A model generated the notes under the pieces. The model made no database searches. It saw only the letters and a program-made list of their open reading frames with translations, and was not told the DNA's origin. DNA of 64,000 nt from Pseudoflavonifractor sp902362925 (lineage in GTDB: Bacteria; Bacillota; Clostridia; Oscillospirales; Oscillospiraceae): assembly GCA_902362925.1 (NCBI GenBank), contig CABIYL010000018.1; one strand, written 5' to 3'. The position numbers and the translations under genes were made by a program. The first letter of the stretch is position 1; each line of letters opens with the position of its first letter. Positions 34,534 through 43,320 of this stretch are shown one piece after another.

Positions 34534-36135
34534 TCATTCGCCCACCGGCGGTGCCTGCTGCGCTTGCGGGTTGGTGATCTCCTCCACCTCCCGTTTCCGC
34601 CTTGCCTCGATGGCCCTCTGCCGGATGTTGCGGTTGTAGTCCCCTCCGGTCATTTGCGCGGTCTCCTCCTGCGCGGTGCTGAAACAGGCATCCACCCGCT
34701 TGATGGCCGCCTCCACTTCCTGCACCGGGTTCAGGTTGGTTCTGGCCGGGCCGTTCCATGCGCACCCCGTGTAGGCCTTTCTCCGGGCCGGGTCTGTGAA
34801 AAAGCCCGGCGCTTTGATCCTCCCCCGGGCCACGGCCTCGGCGAACCATTCCTCATACACCGGCTGGCAGAAGTCGTCCGCGAACCAGTCCCGCTGCATA
34901 CTGCACACGCGCCAGAACTCATTGAGCGCGCCTCGGGCAGCGGAGTAGCTTGTGGTGAACTGTTTGAGCATCACTTCCGGCGGGATCTCCAGCGCCGCAC
35001 CGATCAGCTTGATCATGGCGTTGGTGAAGGTGTCGTACCCCGTGTTCGGGTGTTTCGGGTCTGCGAATACCGGCTCTTCCCCGGGGTTGAGGTCGATGAT
35101 GGCTCCAGGCCCCAGCTCGATGCTCGTCTGGTCGTTCGCGTCGATCAGCTCCGATGCCGGTATCATTTCCCCGAATGGCCGCCCGTCGGTCGGGCTTTGG
35201 GACTTGATGAACACCGTGAACATGGCGGAAATGACCGCCGCCGTGATCTCCGCATCCGTGTACCGTCCCAGCTGTTTCAGGCTCTCCAGTACCGGGGCCA
35301 GGATGGGAACGCCGCGCAGCTGGCCCACCCGCTCCCGGTTCATCACATGGAGCACATTCCTGCGCCCCGTGTTTTTCCCGTATGCCTCCACCCGCTTCCA
35401 GGTGATGCCCTCTGCGTCCACGGCGCTGTTGCTCCCCAGCGGGTGCCGGTTGCACACCCAGTAGGCGACCACCATCCCGTCCCGGTCTGTCTCCACGCCC
35501 TGCACGATGTTGTGGACTTCGTGGCCCTGCACCACGCACGGGGCCAGCCGGTCAAACCCGTCCGGCGAGCACACCCGGTCTCCCTCGATCAGCCGGATGC
35601 GCAGATCATACGGCTGTCCCGCCATCTTCTTCACCGGCAGCAGGGCCACCGCGTCCCCGTTCATCAGGTAGGACAAAAACGCCAGCTGCTGGAGCTTGTA
35701 GAAGTTGTCCACCCTCTCCGCGTCGCACACCGGCGTGTCTGCCCACAGGGAGAACTCCCGCGTGATTTTCCCCTGCAGTTCTTCCGTCTGCTCCTGCGTC
35801 AGCCCCAGGTATTCTCCGTCGATCTGCGGGGATGGGATCAGCCCGCTCGCAACCACATTGGTTCGCATGGTTTTCAGGGCCGCCGCCGCCGTCGGGATGC
35901 CCATGTATGCGTCCCGGCTTCTCTGGCGCAGCACATCCAGGTTGTCCTCGATGTCCTCCTTTGCGCTTCCGCCGTGGTACATCCAGCCCCTCATGCTCTT
36001 CTTAGTCTGGTTGGCTCCGTAGTTTCCGTAGCCGCTGTTGATAACCGACAAAGCGGCCCTTGCCGCCGCCCGTTTCGCCGCGTGGACGGGGGCGACAGCC
36101 GCAACCGCTCTGTCAAGCATATTCGGTTTTGCCAT
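34534..36135 (-). CDS. Portal protein, lambda family
   Basis: 533 residues. Lambda-portal landmarks: AAARAALSVINSGYGNYGAN, SRDAYMGIPTAAAALKTMRT, LRIRLIEGDRVCSP, GVPILAPVLESLKQLGRYTD and FWRVCSMQRDWFADDFCQPV. It forms the dodecameric vertex for DNA entry and exit. Located between gpW-like connector and protease as in lambda. Confidence 0.94.
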   Translation of the reverse strand: MAKPNMLDRAVAAVAPVHAAKRAAARAALSVINSGYGNYGANQTKKSMRGWMYHGGSAKEDIEDNLDVLRQRSRDAYMGIPTAAAALKTMRTNVVASGLIPSPQIDGEYLGLTQEQTEELQGKITREFSLWADTPVCDAERVDNFYKLQQLAFLSYLMNGDAVALLPVKKMAGQPYDLRIRLIEGDRVCSPDGFDRLAPCVVQGHEVHNIVQGVETDRDGMVVAYWVCNRHPLGSNSAVDAEGITWKRVEAYGKNTGRRNVLHVMNRERVGQLRGVPILAPVLESLKQLGRYTDAEITAAVISAMFTVFIKSQSPTDGRPFGEMIPASELIDANDQTSIELGPGAIIDLNPGEEPVFADPKHPNTGYDTFTNAMIKLIGAALEIPPEVMLKQFTTSYSAARGALNEFWRVCSMQRDWFADDFCQPVYEEWFAEAVARGRIKAPGFFTDPARRKAYTGCAWNGPARTNLNPVQEVEAAIKRVDACFSTAQEETAQMTGGDYNRNIRQRAIEARRKREVEEITNPQAQQAPPVGE

Positions 36136-36146
36136 GCCCGCCCTCC

Positions 36147-36383
36147 TTACACATCACGAATGACTGCCCGGTAGGCCCGGTTTCTCCCGCCGTTTTTTTC
36201 CTCGGCTTCGGCCTGGGCCAGCTTCCCGGCCCAATACTCCATCTGTTCCCGGATCTGTTTCAGGTCTGCCCGCGTCAGCATCCGGTTCCCGATCTGGTAG
36301 CTCTGTCCCGTTGCCACAGCTTCCTCCGCCGCCAACCAGGTGTTCAGCTTCTTGCTGCACAGCTCCTTGGTGAATACCGCCAT
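36147..36383 (-). CDS. Small head-tail connector protein (gpW-like position)
   Basis: 78 residues, two predicted helices joined by a short hairpin (LAAEEAVATGQSYQIGNRML then TRADLKQIREQMEYWAGKLA). Matches the small proteins that sit between terminase and portal in lambda-like phages. Function (head-tail joining) inferred from position and size. Confidence 0.75.
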   Translation of the reverse strand: MAVFTKELCSKKLNTWLAAEEAVATGQSYQIGNRMLTRADLKQIREQMEYWAGKLAQAEAEEKNGGRNRAYRAVIRDV

Positions 36384-36387
36384 AGAA

Positions 36388-38229
36388 TTAGATACCTCCC
36401 CCTCGCACGACCCGTCGGCCCGCCGTGCGCTTCCTCGGCTTTGGCGCTCCCTCCGTCACCTGCAGCACCGGGTTTGCGATCTCCAGCGCCGCGGTGGCGT
36501 AGTTCCGCAGGTCAAGCGGCTCGTTTCTCTTGTGCTTGCTGTCTTTCAGCTCCCAGCAGACCTGCGGCCTTCCCTTGCGGAACCGCACCACCATTTTCTC
36601 CGATGCCAGGCCCTTGAAGTATGCCTCGTCGTACCCCGCCTCCTCGTTCATCGGGAAGTGGCAGTAGTTCGGCCCCTTCGCTTCATGCCGCAGCCGCTGA
36701 TACAGCAGCGCCTTTCCCGCGTCCACGCCGATGGTGAAGAGCGGCGCTTTCACGCGGTTGTTTGTGGATGGATTGCGGATGTACGGTACATCGCTTCCGC
36801 CCTTGCCCTTGATAGCCCATACCTTCCGCTCCCACCTGTCCCGGCAGAAGCGCAGCACCTGGTCTGCGTGGTGGCCGCCGCTGTCCATGCAGGCGCTGAC
36901 GATGTACAGCGCCGTGCCGTCCTTCTTCCGAAAGCCCGCAAGCAGAAACGCGTCCAGGTCTGCCCACACCTGTTCTTTGAGCAGGTCGCCGTAGATTTTC
37001 TGGTAGCGGATGCCCCAGCTCTCCTTGCCGATGCCCCAGCCCACCACTTCCACTTCAAAGCGGTCGTCCTGCACATCCACACCAGCCGTGAGTACCAGAA
37101 CATCGTCCGGCACTTCCGCGTCGTACAGCTCCCGGCGGTTGTATAGGGCCGCGTCCTCCACCTGTTCGCCCTGCTCCTCCCAGGTTTCTCCCAGTTCGGT
37201 GTTTACCCATACCTTCATTCCCTCCGGGTTCCCCTGATCAAGCTGTTCCTTTGCCACCAGGAACTTTTGCACGATCTCCTTCCAGGAGCAGAATGTGGAT
37301 GCCAGCGTGTTCAGATGGAAGCCTCTGGCCTCCGCCCCCGGGTTCTCCGGCACGAACCTTCCGTTCCGGGATGCCTGTTTCCACCGGTATTCCCCGTTCA
37401 CGCTTCCGCACCGCTCGCACTTGTACAGTACCTCCGCCTGCGGGTTTTCTTTGTCGAAGATCACATTCGCCCACACGAGTGGCTGGTAGTGCCCGCAGTC
37501 CGGGCACGGCACATTCCACTCTTCCCGCGTGCTCTGGTTGAACTCCGTTTCAATGCGGCTGTGCCCTTTCAGAACCGGCGTGGAGACAATCACGGTTTTT
37601 TTATCCCAGAAGGTCGTCTGCCGCTTCTGTGCCAGGCTCAAAGGGTCGCCCTCTGTCCCGGCGCTGGCCGGGTATCTGTCCACCTCGTCCGCCAGCAGCA
37701 CCTTGATGGGTCGGCTGGCAAGCCCTGTGGCCGAGTTCGCACCCACGATGGTGATGTGTCCGCCCGGGAAATTCTTCTTCATGATGGTGTTCCCGCTGTA
37801 CCGGCTTTTCACATCCACCTTGTCCCGCAGTTCCGGCGTGTCCCGGATCATCGGGGCCAACCGGTCTTTGGAGAAGGTTTGTCCCATGTCCAAGGTCGGC
37901 TGCATCACCAGGATCGGCGCGGGCGCGTAGTCCATGTAATACCCCAGCGGGTTCAGGATGAAAGCGTCTGTTTTCCCAATCTGGGCAGCGGACATAATGA
38001 CCACCTTTCGGATATGCGGATCTCCGATGGCATCCATGATCTCCCGCTGGTATGGTGCCTTGTCCGTGTGCCACCTCCCCGGCTCTGCGCTGCTCTCCGC
38101 CGACAGTACCCGGTATCGGTCTGCCCACTGGGAAAGCGTCAGCTCCGGCGGGGGTTTCAGCACCGCCGCGCACCTTGCCAGCAAATCCGCGGTCTGCTTG
38201 GGCAGGTCAACGAGCTTCCGCTTTTTCAT
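36388..38229 (-). CDS. Terminase large subunit, GpA family
   Basis: 613 residues. ATPase: Walker A-like SAAQIGKTD (about 80-88), Walker B VLLADEVDRYP (about 175-185). A C-terminal nuclease domain includes VLTAGVDVQDDRFEVEVVGW. A CPDC...CERC zinc pair is in the middle. It packages DNA from concatemers and makes cos-type ends in the lambda family. ATG 38229 is chosen over an in-frame codon 36 bases upstream; neither has a strong ribosome-binding site. Confidence 0.95.
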   Translation of the reverse strand: MKKRKLVDLPKQTADLLARCAAVLKPPPELTLSQWADRYRVLSAESSAEPGRWHTDKAPYQREIMDAIGDPHIRKVVIMSAAQIGKTDAFILNPLGYYMDYAPAPILVMQPTLDMGQTFSKDRLAPMIRDTPELRDKVDVKSRYSGNTIMKKNFPGGHITIVGANSATGLASRPIKVLLADEVDRYPASAGTEGDPLSLAQKRQTTFWDKKTVIVSTPVLKGHSRIETEFNQSTREEWNVPCPDCGHYQPLVWANVIFDKENPQAEVLYKCERCGSVNGEYRWKQASRNGRFVPENPGAEARGFHLNTLASTFCSWKEIVQKFLVAKEQLDQGNPEGMKVWVNTELGETWEEQGEQVEDAALYNRRELYDAEVPDDVLVLTAGVDVQDDRFEVEVVGWGIGKESWGIRYQKIYGDLLKEQVWADLDAFLLAGFRKKDGTALYIVSACMDSGGHHADQVLRFCRDRWERKVWAIKGKGGSDVPYIRNPSTNNRVKAPLFTIGVDAGKALLYQRLRHEAKGPNYCHFPMNEEAGYDEAYFKGLASEKMVVRFRKGRPQVCWELKDSKHKRNEPLDLRNYATAALEIANPVLQVTEGAPKPRKRTAGRRVVRGGGI

Positions 38230-38371
38230 CGCCTGTGTCCTTTTTCCGCATCCACAGCGGTTCATATTCCTTTTTCACGCACCGCTGGAACGGGCAGATT
38301 ACCTTGTTTCCCTCGGCATACATGGGCCATACGCACCCGGCGCACGGGTTTTTATTCCGTGTTCTCTCCAT
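38207..38371 (-). CDS. Small Cys-containing hypothetical protein
   Basis: 54 residues starting MERTRNKNPCAGCVWPMYAE; four Cys (C..C ... C....C) could bind zinc. It overlaps both the small and large terminase genes in a different frame. GGTGAGGAG lies just before the ATG, rather close. Function unknown. Confidence 0.55.
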   Translation of the reverse strand: MERTRNKNPCAGCVWPMYAEGNKVICPFQRCVKKEYEPLWMRKKDTGDEKAEAR

Positions 38372-38837
38372 TCTCCTCACCGTCCTGTACCGCAAAGGCC
38401 ACGCGATAATCGCTCATTTCCTCCAGGATTTCGTCGATGGCTCCTTTCAGCTCGTCAAAGATGGCCGTCTGGTCATTCCCCAGCGTCGCCAGCGTCGGCG
38501 ACAGTTTGGCGGGCAGGGCTAGGAATCGGCTTCGGATGTTCAGGAACATGGTCTTGATGCCCCGCTCGATGTCCTCCGTCCGGTGGACTTCTCCCCGGCG
38601 CAGCTCGTTTTCCATCTCCGCCGCCTTTCTCTTTTCCCGGGTCAGCATGGTGCGCTCGTTGGTCAGCGTCTCTTTCCCCGCTCCCCCGATGTATGTGATG
38701 TACCGCGCTACCGTCGGCTGGAGTTCGTAGAGACCCGGTCTTGCCTCCGCGATCACGCCCTCATCCCGCAGCTGCCGCACCCGCCGTTCCGTCAGGCACA
38801 GCCACTGGGCCACCACTTTGCTTGTGTAGAGCGTCAT
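38352..38837 (-). CDS. Terminase small subunit, Nu1-like
   Basis: 161 residues. N-terminal winged HTH (VVAQWLCLTERRVRQLRDEG) as in lambda Nu1, then a coiled coil (LTREKRKAAEMENELRRGEV) and an acidic C-terminus that would bind the large subunit. It recognises the packaging site. Directly upstream of the GpA-type large terminase. Confidence 0.88.
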   Translation of the reverse strand: MTLYTSKVVAQWLCLTERRVRQLRDEGVIAEARPGLYELQPTVARYITYIGGAGKETLTNERTMLTREKRKAAEMENELRRGEVHRTEDIERGIKTMFLNIRSRFLALPAKLSPTLATLGNDQTAIFDELKGAIDEILEEMSDYRVAFAVQDGEENGENTE

Positions 38838-39076
38838 TCCTCCCACCGTCCTTTCCCCATGCGAGCCGCCGTGAATATCGCCGTGGTCGCCGTGACCAGC
38901 ATCCCCAGCATTTCGATCTGTGTGACGGCCAGGAGGCAGCACGCCGCCGTCCACCCGGCTATGACCGCCGCCACCGGCACGATCCCCCACGGGCGAGGAA
39001 CCAGCAGCGCCCCGGCCAGCAGCGCACCCGCCAGCAGGATTCCGCCCAGCAGCACCGTCAAAACGCTTTCCATCAT
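38834..39076 (-). CDS. Small membrane protein in packaging region
   Basis: 80 residues with two or three hydrophobic segments (MMESVLTVLLGGILLAGALL, VAAVIAGWTAACCLLA). Overlaps both neighbours by four bases, so it is co-translated with the terminase genes. A membrane protein here is unexpected; no family recognised. Confidence 0.7.
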   Translation of the reverse strand: MMESVLTVLLGGILLAGALLAGALLVPRPWGIVPVAAVIAGWTAACCLLAVTQIEMLGMLVTATTAIFTAARMGKGRWEE

Positions 39077-39831
39077 GCCATCTCCTCTCCGTTCTCGCTG
39101 CCCTCCGGGTCTGGCACATCCACCACGCCGGTTGCCCGCATCCGCAGCAGCTCCAGGCGCTCCCGTTCCAGTTCCATCCGCCGTTCGCTTTCCTCCATGG
39201 CTCGCAGGCTGTCCGCGATTTTTGCGATACGGCCCTGCACCTTGTAAAGCGCCTCCTGCAATTTCAGCGCCCGGCTAAATGCGCTGTCCTGGCTGTACAT
39301 TCCCATGTTCTGTACGGCCCCGTCTTTTTTCTCGTCCCCCCGGCCAGCTGGCACGCGCATATCCAGCAGGTTGTTGAGATACAGGCTGTCCTCCGGAGCT
39401 TTTTCGTACTCTGCGATTTTGGACAGGATCTTGTGCTCCCTGTATTTCAGGATCTTCATCTCGTGCTCCAGGGCTTCCCGGCTCCCCAGCGGCGTTTGCT
39501 CTACCAGGTTTTTTTCTTCCTCGGTGAGCATATCAAAAAAGACGGCGCTGTAAGCTCCGTCCTTTTCCGCGTTTTTATTTCCTACCGGTGCGCCCGGGTG
39601 GCTCCCGGCGGCGTTCTTCTTCCCGGCGCTGTTCCGGTTTCCCGGCTGGCCGCCTCTTTTCCGTTTCGGTAGAGCCTCGTCCCATTTGTCCGCGGCTTTC
39701 CAATTCCGCAGGGTTTGATAGCTCGCCCCCAGCTCTTGCGCCAGCTCCCGCAGGCTTACTTCCTCGCCCCTGCTTTTCCGGGCGATATATTCAGCCTTGG
39801 CGGTGTCGCGCTTTTCGCTCCGCTTCGGCAT
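39073..39831 (-). CDS. phBC6A51-type terminase small subunit-like protein
   Basis: 252 residues: an N-terminal HTH (SLRELAQELGASYQTLRNWK), a basic GNRNSAGKKNAAGSHPGAPV linker with GNKNAEKDGAYS, and long helices. The HTH plus GNKNA linker is typical of Gram-positive phage small terminases, so the phage carries two small-terminase-like genes. It is the first late gene; GGAGG precedes ATG 39831. Confidence 0.75.
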   Translation of the reverse strand: MPKRSEKRDTAKAEYIARKSRGEEVSLRELAQELGASYQTLRNWKAADKWDEALPKRKRGGQPGNRNSAGKKNAAGSHPGAPVGNKNAEKDGAYSAVFFDMLTEEEKNLVEQTPLGSREALEHEMKILKYREHKILSKIAEYEKAPEDSLYLNNLLDMRVPAGRGDEKKDGAVQNMGMYSQDSAFSRALKLQEALYKVQGRIAKIADSLRAMEESERRMELERERLELLRMRATGVVDVPDPEGSENGEEMA

Positions 39832-39977
39832 TTCGCACCTCCAAGTATAGCTGCGCCCCGGCCATCCCCGCGCGATTGCCCAGCGCGGGAGCGCCGGACT
39901 TTTGTGGGATACCAGGGCAGCCAATGGCAAAGCCCGCAGCGTTTCCGCCACGGGCCTTTTTCCACGCTATGATTTTA
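39832..39977 (-). promoter_or_regulatory. Candidate late promoter and hairpin leader
   Basis: On the minus strand an extended -10 TGATAAAAT (39972-39980) has no good -35, as expected for an activator-dependent late promoter. The 130-nt leader holds two hairpins, GCCCG...CGGGC (39931-39954) and CCCGCGC...GCGCGGGG (39866-39889). It could be where the ArpU-like protein acts. Inference only. Confidence 0.4.
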
Positions 39978-40017
39978 TCACGAAAAACCTGCGAAAGTTG
40001 CTAAGTCCAAAAATTTT

Positions 40018-41070
40018 TTACTCCACGCAGTTGTAGGTCGCCGCCCCCAGGCAGGTTGTCAGCAGAGTGTTCTCCAGGTTTTGGTCGTTCAGGATCTGCA
40101 ACACCGCGATGCAGTCTCCGTAACCCGCGCTCATTAAGGTCGCCTGTAATCCCTCCGACGCGTCGCAGGCCGAATCCACCAGCGCGTACCACTGTTCAAC
40201 AGCTGTTGGCACTCCGTTGGCCGCCAGCGCCGCCGTCTCCGCCGCGCCGTCCTGCCACACATTCACCACGAATGTGTTCCCGTCTACGCTCACATCATGG
40301 TTTTCTCCAAAACCGCTCGCCGCCGCCAGCTCCAGGAGCGCTACGACTTCATCCTCTCCAGCCCTTTCCGGCGCTTCATAGTCCGAGGTGTAGCTTTCCT
40401 CCAGGTACAGATACTGCCCTCCGTTTTCCTCGTCCGCTTGCACCAGCGCGCCGGTCAGCGTCTCTCCGTTCTCCCCAAGATCATGCTTTACGGTCGCGCT
40501 CTGTTCGCGTGGCTCCATGATAATTGACAACCGGTAATCTCCCTCCAGGTAGTTCCCGTTGTCCCAAAACATCCTGCTGGATGCCTTTCCATCCTCTACT
40601 TTTGCGGTCTGTTCCTCCGAATATTTTTCTCCATCCTCCAGTGTTATTTTCAGAACAGTTCCGTTTGGCAGATTTGTATTTACCTCAAATACCGGAAGTC
40701 CCGCATCCCCCGATACCTCGATCTCCATTTCTGCCTCAAACCGCCTCATTTCGTAATATGTTATTTCCACAGCATCGCTGCCCTCATGCCTATCTCCCGC
40801 ACGGAAAAGGTTCGTACCATTGACGGAAATCTCCGTTATCTTTCCCGCATCATCGGCAGAACTTGTCTCCTTCTTGTTCTCTTGAATATTGGTAAACCCC
40901 GCCGCCTCGAAAGCGCCTATCACTTCCTCCGCCGTCATTTCCTGCCACTCGTCGCTTCCAAGTGGAAGGTCAGCCGGGTTTTCATATTTCGCTCCGCACC
41001 CGGCCAATACTGCGCACAATACCGTTGCCGCCGCCAGGCTGGCTCCGACTCTCCATTTCCTGCTTCTCAT
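40018..41070 (-). CDS. Prophage-encoded lipoprotein (moron)
   Basis: 350 residues with a lipoprotein signal: basic start (MRSRKWRVGASLAAATVLCA), hydrophobic core and lipobox LAGC with the lipid Cys near 25. The mature part is acidic, contains a YEVTY-like region, repeated Glu-rich strands and a C-terminal helical segment. No family recognised. It has its own promoter and lies between early and late modules, so it is likely expressed in the lysogen at the cell surface; superinfection exclusion or host fitness roles are possible. Confidence 0.8.
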   Translation of the reverse strand: MRSRKWRVGASLAAATVLCAVLAGCGAKYENPADLPLGSDEWQEMTAEEVIGAFEAAGFTNIQENKKETSSADDAGKITEISVNGTNLFRAGDRHEGSDAVEITYYEMRRFEAEMEIEVSGDAGLPVFEVNTNLPNGTVLKITLEDGEKYSEEQTAKVEDGKASSRMFWDNGNYLEGDYRLSIIMEPREQSATVKHDLGENGETLTGALVQADEENGGQYLYLEESYTSDYEAPERAGEDEVVALLELAAASGFGENHDVSVDGNTFVVNVWQDGAAETAALAANGVPTAVEQWYALVDSACDASEGLQATLMSAGYGDCIAVLQILNDQNLENTLLTTCLGAATYNCVE

Positions 41071-41125
41071 AGTTCAATCTTCTCCCTTCCCGAAATATAA
41101 TTTCTTTGTAATCATCTTTTTTATA

Positions 41126-41154
41126 AATATATCGAATTATGGTGGTATCGTCAA
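41126..41154 (-). promoter_or_regulatory. Sigma-A promoter of the lipoprotein gene
   Basis: Minus-strand TTGACG (41149-41154) and TATATT (41126-41131) with 17-bp spacing, 55 bp upstream of the ATG. A strong constitutive-looking promoter, in line with expression in the lysogen. Confidence 0.75.
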
Positions 41155-41186
41155 TATGCGAAAGATGATTAGACGGGGGTGAATTT

Positions 41187-41435
41187 GTGCGGCTATACAC
41201 AGTGGACAGCGAGAGGTGCAATATATCCGGCGAGCGCATCCGCCAGTGGCGTATAGACGCAGGCATCACCCAGGAACAGCTTGCCATTAAGATGCAGCTC
41301 AACGGCTTGCAGCTTGGTCAAATGGCGATCAGCCGGATCGAAACCGGCAAGCGCCTTGTTGCTGATTTTGAACTCGTGATCTTCTCCCGCGTCCTCGGCG
41401 TTTCAATGGAATGGCTTGCGACCGGCAAAGAGTAG
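41187..41435 (+). CDS. XRE-family HTH regulator
   Basis: 82 residues from GTG 41187 (GGGGGTGA upstream). A single HTH of the Xre type: RIRQWRIDAGITQEQLAIKM with AISRIETGKR as the recognition part. Divergent from the lipoprotein gene and followed by a strong terminator. Candidate lysogeny or moron regulator; it lacks the cleavable peptidase domain of CI/LexA repressors. Confidence 0.85.
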   Translation: MRLYTVDSERCNISGERIRQWRIDAGITQEQLAIKMQLNGLQLGQMAISRIETGKRLVADFELVIFSRVLGVSMEWLATGKE

Positions 41436-41442
41436 CCCCCCG

Positions 41443-41471
41443 GCACCGTGTGTAATGCACGGTGCTTTTTT
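41443..41471 (+). terminator. Terminator after XRE gene
   Basis: GCACCGTG / CACGGTGC with a 7-nt loop followed by TTTTTT. It isolates the regulator from the plus-strand cassette. Confidence 0.85.
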
Positions 41472-42473
41472 ATTCTCACGCTCTGTCCGCATCTGCTGTC
41501 CCCCTGCGCGCCGCCCCGCTCCGCGCTCCATCTCCACCAACCCGCCCCGCCTGTCCGCCAGCTCCGCGATTGCCGCCCCGCTTCCGGTCCCGGGGCGGCT
41601 TTTTGCGCTCTTTGTCGCATTTTTGACCCCCCACCTATACCCGTTCCCGGCCCCAGGGAAGCGATTTTTTGACCCCTTACCTAAAAAAATTTTGCGCTTC
41701 TGAACCCGCATGGATTGACCGTCGCGCCGCCAGTACCTTCGCGCGGGCAGGCGCGTTTAGTATTTCGCGCGGGCGGGCGGGCGCGTCGTGGGCGCGGGCG
41801 CGTTTAGTTTGATCTTTGCCGTCGGCCTGCTGGCTTGGGCTGTGGGCCTGGCCTGTGGCCTGTTGCTGTCTGGCATGGCCTGCGCCTGTGGCGGTGGGCC
41901 TGGCCCTCTGGCTGTTGCCGTTGCCCTGGCCTGTGGTGTCTGCGTGTCTGGTATGGCCTGCGGCTGTGGCGTTGTCGTCATGTCCTGCGGCTGTGGCCGT
42001 TGCCCCGGCCCGCTTGCGCATGGGCGCAAGGCTACGCCGCACACCTGCCGCCGATCCGCCACACCTGCCGCCCCTGCTGACCGCGCCGCCGCGCAGCTGG
42101 CCCCCTGCCGCCTGCCTGCCGTTTTTTCGTTCCGTCGTCCCCAGCCCGGCCCGCGGCTGTATTCCTGCCCCGCTGGCCCACCTGACCGCCTGGAGGGGTT
42201 TTATGCGCCCGGTCTGGTATCTTGATAGCCTGTGGTTTATGCCCCCCTATAATCCCCCCAAACACAGCATTTTGCACAGAAAATCACCCCGGAAAATTGT
42301 GCAAAAAAATTTCCCCAATTCCCCCGTAGGGGGGAATGGGGGAACGGTTTTCGGCCTATTGACGGCCCGAAAAAAGGCCGCTATCATCCGGGGCAAGCGG
42401 AGGTCACACGGCCACCGCCCAGCGAACCGCCGCAGGCCGAACGGCCCCGGCGACCAGGAAGGGGGAGGTGAAC
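41472..42473. other. GC-rich, low-complexity spacer, no convincing gene
   Basis: About 1 kb with no frame having both a good start and protein-like composition. Between about 41820 and 42020 it carries degenerate tandem units around CTGTGGC and GGCCTG, giving Gly/Cys/Leu-rich or Arg/Ala/Gln-rich nonsense translations. Near 42319-42337 lies a perfect TTCCCCC-GTA-GGGGGGAA hairpin. A promoter, origin or non-coding RNA could be here, but nothing is clear. Confidence 0.5.
42319..42337. repeat. Palindrome TTCCCCC-GTA-GGGGGAA, copy 1
   Basis: The same palindrome recurs at 42750-42766. Both copies follow an A-rich stretch (AAAAAATTT) and bracket the 45-residue gene. Confidence 0.6.
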
Positions 42474-42611
42474 ATGGCCACGCCCAGCGCAGGCGAATTG
42501 CTTGTACAGCAGGCCCAGGAGGCCGAGCGGCTCCGGCTCTTGCTACTCGCCAACGAGTGCAAAGATCTTGACGAGTTCCGCCAGCGGCTCCGCGACCTGC
42601 TGAACAAGTAA
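42474..42611 (+). CDS. Small helical protein at start of plus-strand cassette
   Basis: 45 residues, MATPSAGELLVQQAQEAERL then RLLLLANECKDLDEFRQRLR. GGGAGG lies 6 bases before the ATG. Predicted as a single amphipathic helical protein. Function unknown. It is the first gene of the plus-strand cassette. Confidence 0.65.
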   Translation: MATPSAGELLVQQAQEAERLRLLLLANECKDLDEFRQRLRDLLNK

Positions 42612-42749
42612 AGCGCCGGGCCACCCCCACCAAGGCACGGCCCGACGCTCTGAACACGGCCCGGGCGGTGAGTTCGCCGCCGCCCGTCCGCCTGTATTCT
42701 ACCACCGCCGCCCGCAAAAAACAACCGCGCCGGGGCCGCTCGAAAAAAT

Positions 42750-42766
42750 TTCCCCCGTAGGGGGAA
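42750..42766. repeat. Palindrome TTCCCCC-GTA-GGGGGAA, copy 2
   Basis: Second copy of the palindrome at 42319, 35 bp upstream of the cassette promoter; possible regulator binding site or transcript hairpin. Confidence 0.6.
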
Positions 42767-42800
42767 CGGCCCACCAGCGAAAAAAATTTCAAAAAACCGC

Positions 42801-42829
42801 TTGACAAAATTCACGCAACAGTGTAAGCT
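42801..42829 (+). promoter_or_regulatory. Promoter of plus-strand cassette
   Basis: TTGACA (42801-42806), 17-bp spacer, TAAGCT (42824-42829). Perfect -35 and weak -10. Leads into the 42905 gene and probably the following genes. Confidence 0.65.
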
Positions 42830-42904
42830 CAAAGCACACCAGGCGACACGCAACAGTGAACGCCGAACACGCGAAAGGCCACCAGGCCGGAAAGGAAAAC
42901 CGCC

Positions 42905-43318
42905 ATGACAAATAACGAGATTATCTACGAGACCGTCCGCGCCAGTTTCTCCGCCGCCCAGCTCGCCGAGCTGGTCAACGCCACCCACACCGCCGAACAA
43001 ATCAACGCCCGCCGCGCCTCCGTGAAAATCACCGTTGCCGATGGCAGCGACGAGACCCCCGACGGCATTTTCTTCGCCATGCTGGCCGCCGAGACCTTCC
43101 ACACCTTCGCCGAGTGGAAGCGCATGGGGTACAGCGTGAAGAAGGGCCAGCACGCCGCCCTGGTCTGCAATCTCTGGAAGTACACCGACAAGCCCGGCAA
43201 GGCTGCCCGTGAGGCCGCCGCAGCGGCAGGGGAGGAGGCCCCCGAGGTTGACCCCCATTTCTACATGGCAAAGTCCCACCTGTTCCACGCGCTCCAGGTG
43301 GAGAAATCCAAGCGCTGA
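42905..43318 (+). CDS. Hypothetical protein with ArdC-like N-terminal pattern
   Basis: 137 residues. The segment FHTFAEWKRMGYSVKKGQHA with ALVCNLWKYTDKPGKA resembles the Trp-Lys...VKKG pattern of ArdC-type ssDNA-binding/antirestriction domains found on plasmids and ICEs, but the metallopeptidase part is absent. It ends in VDPHFYMAKSHLFHALQVEK. Anti-restriction function is a guess from pattern only. Confidence 0.6.
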   Translation: MTNNEIIYETVRASFSAAQLAELVNATHTAEQINARRASVKITVADGSDETPDGIFFAMLAAETFHTFAEWKRMGYSVKKGQHAALVCNLWKYTDKPGKAAREAAAAAGEEAPEVDPHFYMAKSHLFHALQVEKSKR

Positions 43319-43320
43319 CC

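Noticed and set aside
33019..36174. Very long plus-strand frames (for example 1051, 625 and 615 codons) opposite the virion and host genes
   Set aside because: They are antisense shadows in GC-rich DNA; the minus-strand frames have recognised domains, ribosome-binding sites and operon overlaps.
41788..42225. Cys/Gly-rich plus-strand frame and its antisense Arg/Ala frame
   Set aside because: Composition follows the low-complexity DNA, and there is no credible start or ribosome-binding site.
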